A stretch of 16,066 nucleotides of DNA from Ilumatobacteraceae bacterium (GCA_016650435.1 JAENVT010000017.1:1-16066), one strand, 5' to 3'; numbered from the stretch's first letter, positions 7,949 to 15,306 are shown. Notes: generated by a model not told the origin, from the sequence alone. Translations and numbers: made by a program.

Positions 7949-9259
7949 ATGTCACACGAACAACGCACCGAACATGGGTGGGGATTTCGCACCAGAGCGA
8001 TCCATGCGGGTTCTCCCCCGGAGCCGACAACCGGCGCTCGGGCCATGCCGATCTATCAGACGACCAGCTACGTCTTCGAGAGCACGGACGATGCAGCCGA
8101 TCTCTTTGCCTTGCAGAAGTACGGCAACGTGTACAGCCGCATCAGCAACCCGACCGTCGCTGCGTTCGAGGAGCGGATGGCCAGCCTCGAAGGTGGAATC
8201 GGTGCCGTGGCGACTGCCAGCGGCCAATCCGCCGAGTTCTTGGCAATCAGCGCGCTCTGCGAGAACGGTGACCATGTGGTGTCGTCGGCGCAACTCTACG
8301 GCGGTACTCGCACGCTCCTTGAGGGAACACTCGCCCGTTTCGGTGTGACGACAACATTCGTTGCCAGCGATCAGGCAGTCGACTTCGCCGCAGCCGTGCA
8401 ACCAAATACCAAGCTGATCTACACCGAGGTCGTCGCCAACCCGTCAGGCGTCGTCGCCGATCTCGAAGGTCTTGCCGCCGTCGCCCACGCGGCAGGCATA
8501 CCTCTGATGGTCGACTCAACGGTTGCAACCCCGTACCTGTGCCGACCGATCGAGTGGGGCGCCGACATCGTCGTGCACTCGGCGACAAAGTTCCTCGGCG
8601 GCCATGGCACGTCGCTGGGAGGTGTGGTCGTCGAATCCGGTCGATTCGATTGGGGCAACGGCAACTTCCCGAGGATGACCGAACCGGTCGCGTCCTACGG
8701 GAATCTGTCGTGGTGGAACAACTTCGGCGAGTTCGCCTTTTGCACACGGTTGCGGGCCGAGCAGTTGCGCGACATCGGGCCGACCCTGTCTCCCTTCAAC
8801 GCGTTCCTGCTGATGCAGGGGGTCGAGACACTGCCGCAACGGATGGACGCTCACATGGCAAACGCCTACGTCGTTGCCGAGGCGTTGAGCAGCAATCCGG
8901 CTGTGTCGTGGGTGCGGTGGGCCGGCCTCGCCGACCATCCTCATTACCAGCGCGCCACGCGCTACCTGCAGAAGGGACCGGGCGCAGTGTTCTCGTTCGG
9001 CGTCGCCGGCGGCCGCGACGCCGGTCGGGCGTTCATCGAGGCATTGGAGCTGTGCAGCCATCTGGCCAACATCGGTGACACCCGCACTCTGGTCATCCAC
9101 CCGGCCAGCACGACTCACCGACAGCTCTCCGACGCAGCGCTCGAGGCTGGTGGCGTACCGCCGGATCTGATTCGCATCTCGGTGGGGATCGAGGATCCCG
9201 ACGACATCATCTGGGACATCGAGCAGGCGCTGACCGTGGCAACGAAGGCGATGAAATGA
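7949..9259 (+). CDS. metY: O-acetylhomoserine sulfhydrylase / Cys-Met metabolism PLP enzyme (MetY type)
   Basis: A 436-residue fold-type I PLP enzyme of the Cys/Met metabolism family. The MetY reaction makes homocysteine from O-acetylhomoserine and sulfide. Visible motifs are TRAIHAGSPPEPTTGARAMPIYQTTS near the N-terminus, YSRISNPT (62-69), SGQSAE (91-96), D189 (VDST, contacts the PLP ring nitrogen), and the Schiff-base lysine K214 in SATKFLGGHG. The roughly 60 residues around SWWNNFGEFAF match the longer MetY form more than MetB/MetC. The frame is open upstream to 7475, but that part is antisense to the reductase. ATG 7949 gives family length. ATG 7931 (adds MREDRH) is possible but has a poorer ribosome site. 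Its stop overlaps the next ATG (ATGA). Cystathionine gamma-synthase or methionine gamma-lyase activity cannot be fully excluded. Confidence 0.92.
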   Translation: MSHEQRTEHGWGFRTRAIHAGSPPEPTTGARAMPIYQTTSYVFESTDDAADLFALQKYGNVYSRISNPTVAAFEERMASLEGGIGAVATASGQSAEFLAISALCENGDHVVSSAQLYGGTRTLLEGTLARFGVTTTFVASDQAVDFAAAVQPNTKLIYTEVVANPSGVVADLEGLAAVAHAAGIPLMVDSTVATPYLCRPIEWGADIVVHSATKFLGGHGTSLGGVVVESGRFDWGNGNFPRMTEPVASYGNLSWWNNFGEFAFCTRLRAEQLRDIGPTLSPFNAFLLMQGVETLPQRMDAHMANAYVVAEALSSNPAVSWVRWAGLADHPHYQRATRYLQKGPGAVFSFGVAGGRDAGRAFIEALELCSHLANIGDTRTLVIHPASTTHRQLSDAALEAGGVPPDLIRISVGIEDPDDIIWDIEQALTVATKAMK

Positions 9260-9750
9260 CGCAGGATTGGCACAACCCAACCGCAAGCGAGCGGCTGGAG
9301 ATCATCAAGTCGACCTCGTCGGTTGCCATCGTCGGAATGTCGGCCGACACAAGTCGGGCCAGCTACTTCGTTGCCACCTACCTCCTGTCGTCGAGTTGCA
9401 CGTTCGATCATGTGTGGTTCGTCAATCCGAAAGGCGGCGAGATCCTCGGTCGACCCGTCTACCCAACGCTTGCCGACCTTCCGGAGGTGCCCGATCTCGT
9501 CGACGTGTTTCGCAGGGCCGACGATCTGCCGAGCGTTGCGAAAGAAGTCGTGGCCATTCCCGGCACGCGAACGTTCTGGGCGCAGTTGGGCCTCAACTCT
9601 CCCGAGGCGGTCGAGATCGTCACGGCCGCGGGCCGCACCGCCGTGATGGACCACTGCCTGAAGATCGAGCACGCCCGATTTCGAGGAGGCCTGCACATGG
9701 CCGGATTCGACACGGGTGTGATTTCGTCGAAACGACGCCCGCTCCTGTAG
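9256..9750 (+). CDS. CoA-binding domain protein (YccU-like)
   Basis: A 164-residue single-domain protein of the CoA_binding_2 family with a Rossmann-like fold related to the N-terminal domain of succinyl-CoA synthetase alpha. The strand-loop VAIVGMSADTSRASY (23-37) is the nucleotide/CoA loop. NPKGGEILGRPVYPTLADLP (57-76) and the C-terminal MDHCLKIEHARF (131-142) are family-typical. No catalytic domain is fused, so it probably binds CoA or a CoA ester without known chemistry. Its ATG overlaps the metY stop, with an AAGG ribosome site 7 nt upstream inside metY, so the two are co-translated. This suggests a role connected with acyl-homoserine or CoA supply for sulfur-amino-acid synthesis, which is an inference. 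It ends 49 nt from a convergent gene. Confidence 0.88.
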   Translation: MTQDWHNPTASERLEIIKSTSSVAIVGMSADTSRASYFVATYLLSSSCTFDHVWFVNPKGGEILGRPVYPTLADLPEVPDLVDVFRRADDLPSVAKEVVAIPGTRTFWAQLGLNSPEAVEIVTAAGRTAVMDHCLKIEHARFRGGLHMAGFDTGVISSKRRPLL

Positions 9751-9799
9751 CCGCAGCACCAGGTTTCACCCAACCCGTCAATGGGTAGCCGCGCCCGAA

Positions 9800-10762
9800 T
9801 TACCCGTTGAGCTCGGCCCAAACGACCTTGCCGTCGCCCTCCAGAAAGGTGCCCCACCGCAGTGCCAGGGCCGCGACCATGCGCAGTCCGCGTCCCGAGA
9901 TCGCAACCGGCAACGGGCTGCACAGGACGGGGACTACGGGACTGTTGTCGCGAACGGAGAGCCGGACGGCATCGCCGTGTGACGAAAGGGAAACGGCGAA
10001 GTCGGAATCTGCGTGGATGATTGCGTTGGTGACAAGCTCGCTGACGATGATCGAGCCGTCGTCGATGAGCTGGTCGAGTCCCCATGAACTGAGCGTGTCG
10101 GCAACGAAGCAGCGCGCTGCGCCGATGTTGCGGGACTGGCCACTGAACGAACGTGAGTGCTCGGCTCTGTGCACGACGAACCTGTTCGTCGGATCCCAAT
10201 GATCCTCTCCGGCTCCGATCACGTCTGAGTGACAATGACAAACCTGCAGGAACGCATCCTCAGTGCCGTCGCCGGTGACTGAAGTGGCCGGGTATGCGCA
10301 CAACAGCGAGAACGGCACCGTGCGGCCGAAATCGTTCCAGAACTTCTCGAGTTCGATTGCCACGGCAACATGGCCGGCGTTCCACAGCAACGCCACCATT
10401 TCACCGAACACCTTGACGCGCCGCCCGGTTTCGGTGAGCTTGCGGATCATGCCACCGAGCTCAGCGGCGAATACGTCGAAATTTGGCCAACCGTCGATCA
10501 GGAACCGCGAGAGAGCCTCGTCGGCAGCGACGGTTACGAGGCTCCCGTCCGTTCGTGCTGCGACAACGTCGACACCCCTGTGGAGCAGCGCTACCTCGAA
10601 TGCAAACAGGTGGACGGTCGTTGCGACGACGACGGCTGCTCCGCCGGACCGCAGGCCGTCGATCAGAAACTCGGAGACCGTTGCAGCCAACTCGTCGTCG
10701 TGTTGGTAGAACTGGACGACGTGATCGCGCGGGTCGGCCGCCTTCGTTGCATCGATCGACAT
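9800..10762 (-). CDS. MEDS sensor domain fused to RsbW-like HATPase (anti-sigma regulatory kinase)
   Basis: A 320-residue soluble signalling protein. Residues about 12-165 match the MEDS (methanogen/methylotroph DcmR sensory) domain: DHVVQFYQHDDELA (13-26), FGEMVALLW (119-127) and the hallmark LCAYP (154-158). Residues about 195-318 are a GHKL-type HATPase_c_2 kinase: N-box SELVTNAIIHA (241-251), G1-box RDNSPVVP (271-278, Asp272) and G2-box SGRGLRMVAALA (289-300). By analogy with RsbW/SpoIIAB it would bind a sigma factor or partner and phosphorylate a STAS antagonist, with MEDS tuning it in response to an unknown ligand. The ATG at 10762 lies 9 nt after the STAS gene stop with no clear Shine-Dalgarno, which suggests an operon and perhaps coupled translation. 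Its sigma-factor partner is not in the window. Confidence 0.9.
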   Translation of the reverse strand: MSIDATKAADPRDHVVQFYQHDDELAATVSEFLIDGLRSGGAAVVVATTVHLFAFEVALLHRGVDVVAARTDGSLVTVAADEALSRFLIDGWPNFDVFAAELGGMIRKLTETGRRVKVFGEMVALLWNAGHVAVAIELEKFWNDFGRTVPFSLLCAYPATSVTGDGTEDAFLQVCHCHSDVIGAGEDHWDPTNRFVVHRAEHSRSFSGQSRNIGAARCFVADTLSSWGLDQLIDDGSIIVSELVTNAIIHADSDFAVSLSSHGDAVRLSVRDNSPVVPVLCSPLPVAISGRGLRMVAALALRWGTFLEGDGKVVWAELNG

Positions 10763-10771
10763 GGGAAGCCG

Positions 10772-11122
10772 TCAGCTCGCCGCTCGTCGCGCGTCTGTAG
10801 GTTCGCCCTCGATGCGAATGATCTCGTCGAGACCGGTGATCGACAGCAGCCGGTGAACGCTGAGAGGTGCGTTTCGGATGAGCACCGCGTCGGTCGCGTC
10901 ACCGTGCCCGGCGGCCGCCACGAGGACGTTGAGCCCTGACGAGTCCATGAACGTGACGCCGGTGAAATCCAACACGACCTTGCCCACTTGCTGAATTCCC
11001 TGGTCGATCGCCGCCCCGAACGTGGGCGCAGTCACGAGATCGATCTCGCCGACGACCGACAACAGCGCGTGCCCGTCGAGGTGCAGCGTGTCGATGCGCA
11101 GTCCGTCGTCAGCCGTGTGCAT
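10772..11122 (-). CDS. STAS-domain anti-sigma factor antagonist (RsbV/SpoIIAA type)
   Basis: A 116-residue protein made of one STAS domain. The characteristic strand-turn VVGEIDLVTAPTFG (23-36) is followed by VVLDFTGVTFMDSSGLNVLV (49-68). Ser61 in the MDSSGL motif is the expected phosphorylation site used by RsbW-like kinases. In this family the unphosphorylated form binds the kinase and frees the sigma factor. The ATG at 11122 has a strong GGAGG 4 nt upstream on the minus strand. It is first in a two-gene leftward operon, followed after 9 nt by the MEDS-kinase, and is divergent from the second kinase-antagonist-phosphatase group. The call is secure; which of the two kinases it pairs with is not visible. 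Confidence 0.93.
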   Translation of the reverse strand: MHTADDGLRIDTLHLDGHALLSVVGEIDLVTAPTFGAAIDQGIQQVGKVVLDFTGVTFMDSSGLNVLVAAAGHGDATDAVLIRNAPLSVHRLLSITGLDEIIRIEGEPTDARRAAS

Positions 11123-11139
11123 TCAACCTCCAGGTGAAG

Positions 11140-11157
11140 ATGGCTCAGTTGAGCCAT
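11140..11157. promoter_or_regulatory. 18-bp inverted repeat, candidate operator
   Basis: ATGGCTCA-GT-TGAGCCAT has perfect 8-bp arms around a 2-nt centre. It begins 18 nt upstream of the leftward STAS ATG, next to its ribosome site. It could be a transcription-factor site or a leader hairpin. No known consensus was recognised. Confidence 0.5.
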
Positions 11158-11184
11158 GAATACTCGACAGTTTCGCTTTTCGGG

Positions 11185-11196
11185 TGACGATCGTCA
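11185..11196. promoter_or_regulatory. 12-bp perfect palindrome, candidate operator
   Basis: TGACGATCGTCA is its own reverse complement. It lies 28 nt from the larger dyad in the same divergent region, a plausible second binding site. A chance 12-bp palindrome cannot be ruled out without a genome-wide count. Confidence 0.35.
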
Positions 11197-11260
11197 AGCT
11201 ATGTGGTGTGTCCGGCTTGTCAGCGATGGGGTCATCGCGGCAGCTAGGGTGCTACGCGTG

Positions 11261-11644
11261 ATGCGCTCGGGGGGCCACGCAATACAACTCGGTGTCGGTC
11301 CCGATTCGACCTCCCCGCGCAATGCCCGACGATTGTTTGCGGCACATTTTGCTAACCATCCACGGCTGGACGATTTGCTGTTGTGCCTCAGCGAAGTCGT
11401 GACCAACGCCGTGCTTCACGCCGGACCGCCAATACAGGTGTCTGGCGACCTCTTCGACACAAAGGTTCGTGTCGAGGTCAGCGACGGCTCGAAGGCAGCG
11501 CCCCTTCAACGCAAGCCGGTGCACACCTCGCCGACCGGCCGCGGGCTGAACCTGCTGGACATGCTCGCATCTGCCTGGGGAGTCGAGGTCACCGGCAGCG
11601 GCAAGATCGTGTGGTTCGAGATCTCAGGTGTACCCGCAAAATGA
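11261..11644 (+). CDS. RsbW-like HATPase (anti-sigma factor serine kinase)
   Basis: A 127-residue GHKL kinase of the HATPase_c_2 type. It shows N-box LSEVVTNAVLHA (43-54), G1-box VSDGSKAAP (73-81, Asp75) and G2-box TGRGLNLLDMLA (92-103), ending with strand GKIVWFEI. The N-terminal HAIQLGVGPDSTSPRNARRL matches the usual first strand and helix of this family. I therefore prefer ATG 11261 (MRSGGHAIQL) over ATG 11156, which would add 35 residues with no homology and would lie inside a dyad. No strong Shine-Dalgarno supports either start. Its stop overlaps the ATG of the next STAS gene (ATGA). Expected role: phosphorylate a STAS antagonist and sequester a sigma factor or other partner. Confidence 0.85.
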   Translation: MRSGGHAIQLGVGPDSTSPRNARRLFAAHFANHPRLDDLLLCLSEVVTNAVLHAGPPIQVSGDLFDTKVRVEVSDGSKAAPLQRKPVHTSPTGRGLNLLDMLASAWGVEVTGSGKIVWFEISGVPAK

Positions 11645-12414
11645 CCGACGAGTTGGTCGTTGTCGAACTTCTGAACGTATCGCTGACGGTGCTCAGTCGT
11701 GCGAGTGACCACAACCTCACATTGGTGCGCGAGCTTGCGCTGGTACACACCGCCGACGAATCGGGTGTGGCCCCAGCCCGGCTGCTGTGGCTCTCCCAAC
11801 ATCTCGATCAGCGATACGCCGCATTCAACACAGCACCGCGCGAAAGACTGCAGAACGCGATCGAGGGCGATGAGTCACACGTCGACATGCGCTACGAAGT
11901 GCCGGCGCACGCTGCAGTTGCCGCCGCCGAACTCGGCACAGCGCTCGACGAAGTCGACGACTACTGCCGCAATGGCGATCTGCTGACCCTCGTGACTCCG
12001 CCCCAAGCGTTGTTGTTCCGCCGCTGGTTTCTCGGTGAGTTCATCACCCAGATCCAATATGGCGCGAGCCCTACGCCATGGAGCGATCAGCTCGGAGCCG
12101 AGGACGGCGATGCGGCGGTCACCGCAGCCGCGCCGAACGCTGGCAGGATCACCATCGTTGACGAACTCGACCTCGAGGGCGCGGCAAGAGTGCGTGGCGA
12201 TTTCGCCACCCTTGTCGACAGCGGTGTCTCGCACCTCACCGTCGATCTGGCCGGGTGTACCTTCATCGATTCGGTTGGAATCAGCCTGCTACTGACAACA
12301 CGTGAGCGTCTGGCGAAAGCGGGAGGCGCAATCGTCGTGACGCACGCCAGCGGAGCGACGAGGCGCACGTTGGAGACGACCGGCGTATACGACATCTTGA
12401 CCAAGGGCACCTGA
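11641..12414 (+). CDS. STAS-domain antagonist with helical N-terminal domain
   Basis: A 257-residue two-part protein. Residues about 1-150 are mostly helical (VELLNVSLTVLSRASDHN, LVRELALVH, RRWFLGEFITQI) and match no domain I can name, though similar N-terminal regions occur beside actinobacterial RsbW genes. Residues about 168-255 are a STAS domain: RITIVDELDLEGAARVRGDF, then LTVDLAGCTFIDSVGISLLL. Ser211 (codon at 12271) in IDSVGIS is the likely phospho-acceptor. The usual second residue is Ser or Ala and here it is Val. The ATG at 11641 overlaps the kinase stop, so kinase and antagonist are translationally coupled, as in rsb-type operons. The next gene starts 3-6 nt after its stop. The N-terminal part may be a sensor that gates the STAS domain (inference). 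Confidence 0.87.
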   Translation: MTDELVVVELLNVSLTVLSRASDHNLTLVRELALVHTADESGVAPARLLWLSQHLDQRYAAFNTAPRERLQNAIEGDESHVDMRYEVPAHAAVAAAELGTALDEVDDYCRNGDLLTLVTPPQALLFRRWFLGEFITQIQYGASPTPWSDQLGAEDGDAAVTAAAPNAGRITIVDELDLEGAARVRGDFATLVDSGVSHLTVDLAGCTFIDSVGISLLLTTRERLAKAGGAIVVTHASGATRRTLETTGVYDILTKGT

Positions 12415-12420
12415 TCCGTG

Positions 12421-14211
12421 ATGGAGCGAGCATCGAACCGCCTTGCGCTCCTTCTCGAACTGACAACAGGTCTGGCAGAACGCATGGAGGTGCAGACCAT
12501 CGCCAGCTTCGTGCTGGGCGTCGGGCTGAACGCGATCGAGGCCAACCGCGGAACGCTGTGCCTGCTGACCGCCGATGGAGTTCTGCTGGAGGTGGTGGCA
12601 CACGCCGGCTACGACACAGCAGTCATGGATACGTGGCATCAATTTGCCGTCGACGCGCCCCTCCCGGCTTCCGATGTGGTCCGCTCGCGGGAGCCGCTCT
12701 ACCTCCACAGCCCTCAGGAACGTGCCGACCGTTATCCGATCTTCGCCAACACAGGCGGCGACGGTGCCAGCGCGATGCTGCCGCTGATCATCCGCGAGGA
12801 GCCACTGGGAGCGATTGTTTTCGGCTTCGATGGTGAGCGCGATTTCGACGAGGCGGATCGCTCGTTTCTGGACGCGCTGGCGACGCAATGCGCGATCGCG
12901 CTCGATCGGGCACGTCTCTACGAAGCCGCACTTCGGCAACAAGCGGGTCTCGTGCTGCTTGCAGATGCGTCGACAATCCTTGCCGGCGCCGGCGACAATC
13001 TCGACGAAGCATTGCAACAGTTCGTCAACCTGATATCGCCAGCGTTGTCCGATATTGCCAGCGTCCACCTTCTGGAGTCGCCAACCATTTCGCGTCTCGC
13101 AGCCAGCGCGTTCGTCGAAGGCGAGCAGATCAGTGAAACGCGCAGGGTCAGCGCGTACGGCGCGGACCTCAAAGCAACGCACGGACTCGGTCGGGTTTTG
13201 CGAACCGGCGAGGAAGTGGCTTGGGACGATCCCGAAGCATTCATCGCTCAGATCGCACGAAGCGACGAGCACCGACTGGCCTTGACGGGCATGAACCTCG
13301 GTGGTGGGATCATCGTTCCGCTGCTCGCTAGCGGACGGGTGCTCGGTGCGTGTGTGTTTGCCAATCACCGAGAGCGAGTCATGAGCGCCGATGACCGGCG
13401 GGTGGCCCGGACGCTGGGTGAGCGCACCGCTGTGCTCCTCGACAACGCCCGGCTGATGGGGCAGCGCAAAGAGGTCAGCCACGGCTTGCAGTCGGCCTTG
13501 CTACCGCGGTCGCTGCCGAGCATTCCGGGACACGAGCTCGGGGCTCGCTACCAATCCGCCGGCGAAGGTTTGGAGGTCGGTGGCGATTTCTACGATGTCG
13601 TTCCCGTCTCCCCGGGATACTGGTTGCTGGTCGTCGGCGACGTGACGGGACACGGCGTCGAGGCGGCTGCGGCCACCGGCCTCGTGCGCCACACGATCCG
13701 CTCGGCGGCGATGATGGGACTGACACCATCGCAGATCCTCGACCACGCCAACAACGCCATGCTGAACGGCGCCGGTGCTCTCCCGTCGGGTGTGTACTGC
13801 ACGATTGCGCTGGCCGCGTTGACAGCGTCGACAGAGGGATCGAATCTCGTGGTCTCATGCGCCGGTCACCCACCGCCGATTGTGCGACGCGCCGATGGTC
13901 GGGTCGAGACGCTCACGGCACGCGGCCGGCTGCTCGGATACTTCCCGACTGTCGATGCAGACGAGGTCGAAATCGATTTCGGGTCGGGCGACACGCTGAT
14001 TGCATTTACCGATGGCGTCATCGAACGACACAGCGAGTCGCGCTGGTTCAGCGAGCCCGATTTGTTGCAACTCGTCACCACGAATGATCTCGGTGCCGAC
14101 GCGCTCGCCGGGCTGATCTGCGACACCGTCCGTGCTGCCTTCGACACGCCCCCGGCCGACGACATGGCAATCCTCGTGCTGCGCCGATCACCGGCGGGCG
14201 AGGCCCAGTAG
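12421..14211 (+). CDS. GAF-GAF-SpoIIE (PP2C-type) serine phosphatase, RsbU-like
   Basis: A cytosolic PPM phosphatase of about 596 residues with two sensory domains. GAF 1 covers about 20-165, with ASAMLPLIIREEPLGAIVFG near 117-136. GAF 2 covers about 175-345, with GGGIIVPLLASGRVLGACVF near 295-314. A short helical linker (QRKEVSHGLQSALLPRSLP) leads to the SpoIIE domain at about 370-590. Metal-binding motifs are GGDFYD (388-393), GDVTGHG (407-413), AFTDGVIE (529-536) and PADDMAIL (579-586). It should dephosphorylate a STAS antagonist and so start the partner switch in response to a GAF ligand. GTG 12418 directly precedes ATG 12421, and either may be used. It starts 3-6 nt after the STAS stop and ends 3 nt from the convergent topoisomerase gene. 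Confidence 0.94.
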   Translation: MERASNRLALLLELTTGLAERMEVQTIASFVLGVGLNAIEANRGTLCLLTADGVLLEVVAHAGYDTAVMDTWHQFAVDAPLPASDVVRSREPLYLHSPQERADRYPIFANTGGDGASAMLPLIIREEPLGAIVFGFDGERDFDEADRSFLDALATQCAIALDRARLYEAALRQQAGLVLLADASTILAGAGDNLDEALQQFVNLISPALSDIASVHLLESPTISRLAASAFVEGEQISETRRVSAYGADLKATHGLGRVLRTGEEVAWDDPEAFIAQIARSDEHRLALTGMNLGGGIIVPLLASGRVLGACVFANHRERVMSADDRRVARTLGERTAVLLDNARLMGQRKEVSHGLQSALLPRSLPSIPGHELGARYQSAGEGLEVGGDFYDVVPVSPGYWLLVVGDVTGHGVEAAAATGLVRHTIRSAAMMGLTPSQILDHANNAMLNGAGALPSGVYCTIALAALTASTEGSNLVVSCAGHPPPIVRRADGRVETLTARGRLLGYFPTVDADEVEIDFGSGDTLIAFTDGVIERHSESRWFSEPDLLQLVTTNDLGADALAGLICDTVRAAFDTPPADDMAILVLRRSPAGEAQ

Positions 14212-14214
14212 CCC

Positions 14215-15231
14215 TCACTTCACCAATCGAACGGTCTTCTTCTCGGCGACCGACAGGCCATTGCTTCGTTTGCCGACCGGGCGACCCCATCGGCGCTCCA
14301 GGGTCCCATCGAGATACGCATCGACCACCGCCGGATGCACATAGCTGTTGCGGCACACGGATCGTGTGTTGCCGAGGTGATCCGCCACTTGATCGATGGC
14401 TGCGTTCAACACCACCTTCGACGGTGTCTCCTCCTGCTGCGTGGCGACGAAGAGCGCCTCGGCGGCGCGCACCGTCGCATTCCACGTTCGGAACGTCTTG
14501 GCGGTCGCTCCCGGCCGGGCGTGTTCACCGAGGTACTCGTTGACGTCAACGGAGTCGACTTGCCGCACCGTGTCATCGAGCGTCTTGTATTCGAACAGCT
14601 GTTGCCCCGGCAGGTGTTGACACGATCGCACGATCTTGGCGAGCCGCGGGTTTTCGATGGTCACGTCGAAGTCGTGAGCGGACTTGCCACGGAACTCGAG
14701 ATGGATCGCGCTACCGCGAACTACGGCATGCCGATTTCGCAATGTGGTGAGCCCAAACGACTTGTTGCTGCGGGCGTACTCGGCATTGCCGACCCGCAGG
14801 CTGGTGACGTCGAGCAGACGCACGACCGTTGCGACAACGCGGTCGTGGCTCAACTCGCCCGTGCGCAGATCCCGGTCGACGCGCCTGCGAAGTTGGCCGA
14901 GCGACGCGGCGAACCCAACCAGATCGGCGAACTTATGGTTGGCCCGGTCGTCGATGAAGGCCTCGTGATAGCGGTACTGCTTGCGGCCCCGAGCGTCGCG
15001 ACCGGTGGCCTGGAGATGGCTATATGGGTCGGCAGCGATCCACACGTCGGTCCATGCCGGCGGTATGACGAGAGCTTTGATTCGCTTGAGATCGGCCGCT
15101 GATGTCACCGGCCGGCGTGTCCGTTCACTGACGTAGCTGAACCTCTTGGTCCCCTGCCGGCGGATCCCAGGCTCTTGGTCTGATCCGAATCGGAGCGACC
15201 GGTGTCGGCCACCGTGGGTGTTCGCGGGCAT
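14215..15231 (-). CDS. DNA topoisomerase IB (poxvirus-type)
   Basis: A 338-residue type IB topoisomerase that relaxes supercoils by forming a 3'-phosphotyrosine. Visible features are the N-terminal SLRFGSDQEPGIRR (12-25), PPAWTDVWI (57-65), the catalytic domain with R146 in SLRVGNAEYARSNKS, K183 in FRGKSAHDF, R248 in KTFRTWNA, N288 in LGNTRSVCRNSY (bacterial members often have Asn where vaccinia has His), and nucleophile Y297 in SYVHP. The tail is lysine-rich. The frame is open to 15426, but homology starts near SLRF. ATG 15231 follows GGGAGG with only 2 nt spacing and gives normal family length. It is convergent with the phosphatase (3-nt gap) and divergent from the SMP-30 gene. The set of catalytic residues is complete. 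Confidence 0.94.
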   Translation of the reverse strand: MPANTHGGRHRSLRFGSDQEPGIRRQGTKRFSYVSERTRRPVTSAADLKRIKALVIPPAWTDVWIAADPYSHLQATGRDARGRKQYRYHEAFIDDRANHKFADLVGFAASLGQLRRRVDRDLRTGELSHDRVVATVVRLLDVTSLRVGNAEYARSNKSFGLTTLRNRHAVVRGSAIHLEFRGKSAHDFDVTIENPRLAKIVRSCQHLPGQQLFEYKTLDDTVRQVDSVDVNEYLGEHARPGATAKTFRTWNATVRAAEALFVATQQEETPSKVVLNAAIDQVADHLGNTRSVCRNSYVHPAVVDAYLDGTLERRWGRPVGKRSNGLSVAEKKTVRLVK

Positions 15232-15306
15232 GGCCTCCCGTGTACCCAGATCAGGACGTTTGGAACCAGACAGACCGGGGAACCGTCGAGGTGTGTTCCA
15301 CACAAC

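Larger units (their letters stand above)
11123..11260. promoter_or_regulatory. Divergent control region of the partner-switching cluster
   Basis: These 138 nt lie between the leftward STAS gene and the preferred start of the rightward kinase gene. They contain two dyads (11140-11157 and 11185-11196). No convincing sigma-70 -35/-10 pair was found on either strand. The frame is open rightward from ATG 11156. However, those 35 codons have G or C at only 19 third positions and encode nothing kinase-like, so I treat them as control DNA. Confidence 0.55.

Noticed and set aside
9751..9799. Terminator between the convergent CoA-binding and MEDS-kinase genes
   Set aside because: Only 4-5 bp inverted repeats (ACCC/GGGT, GGGTA/TACCC) were found, with no U-run.
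12289..13482. 397-codon minus-strand open frame antisense to the phosphatase
   Set aside because: Composition is typical of a codon-bias shadow; the plus strand carries two GAF domains and SpoIIE motifs.
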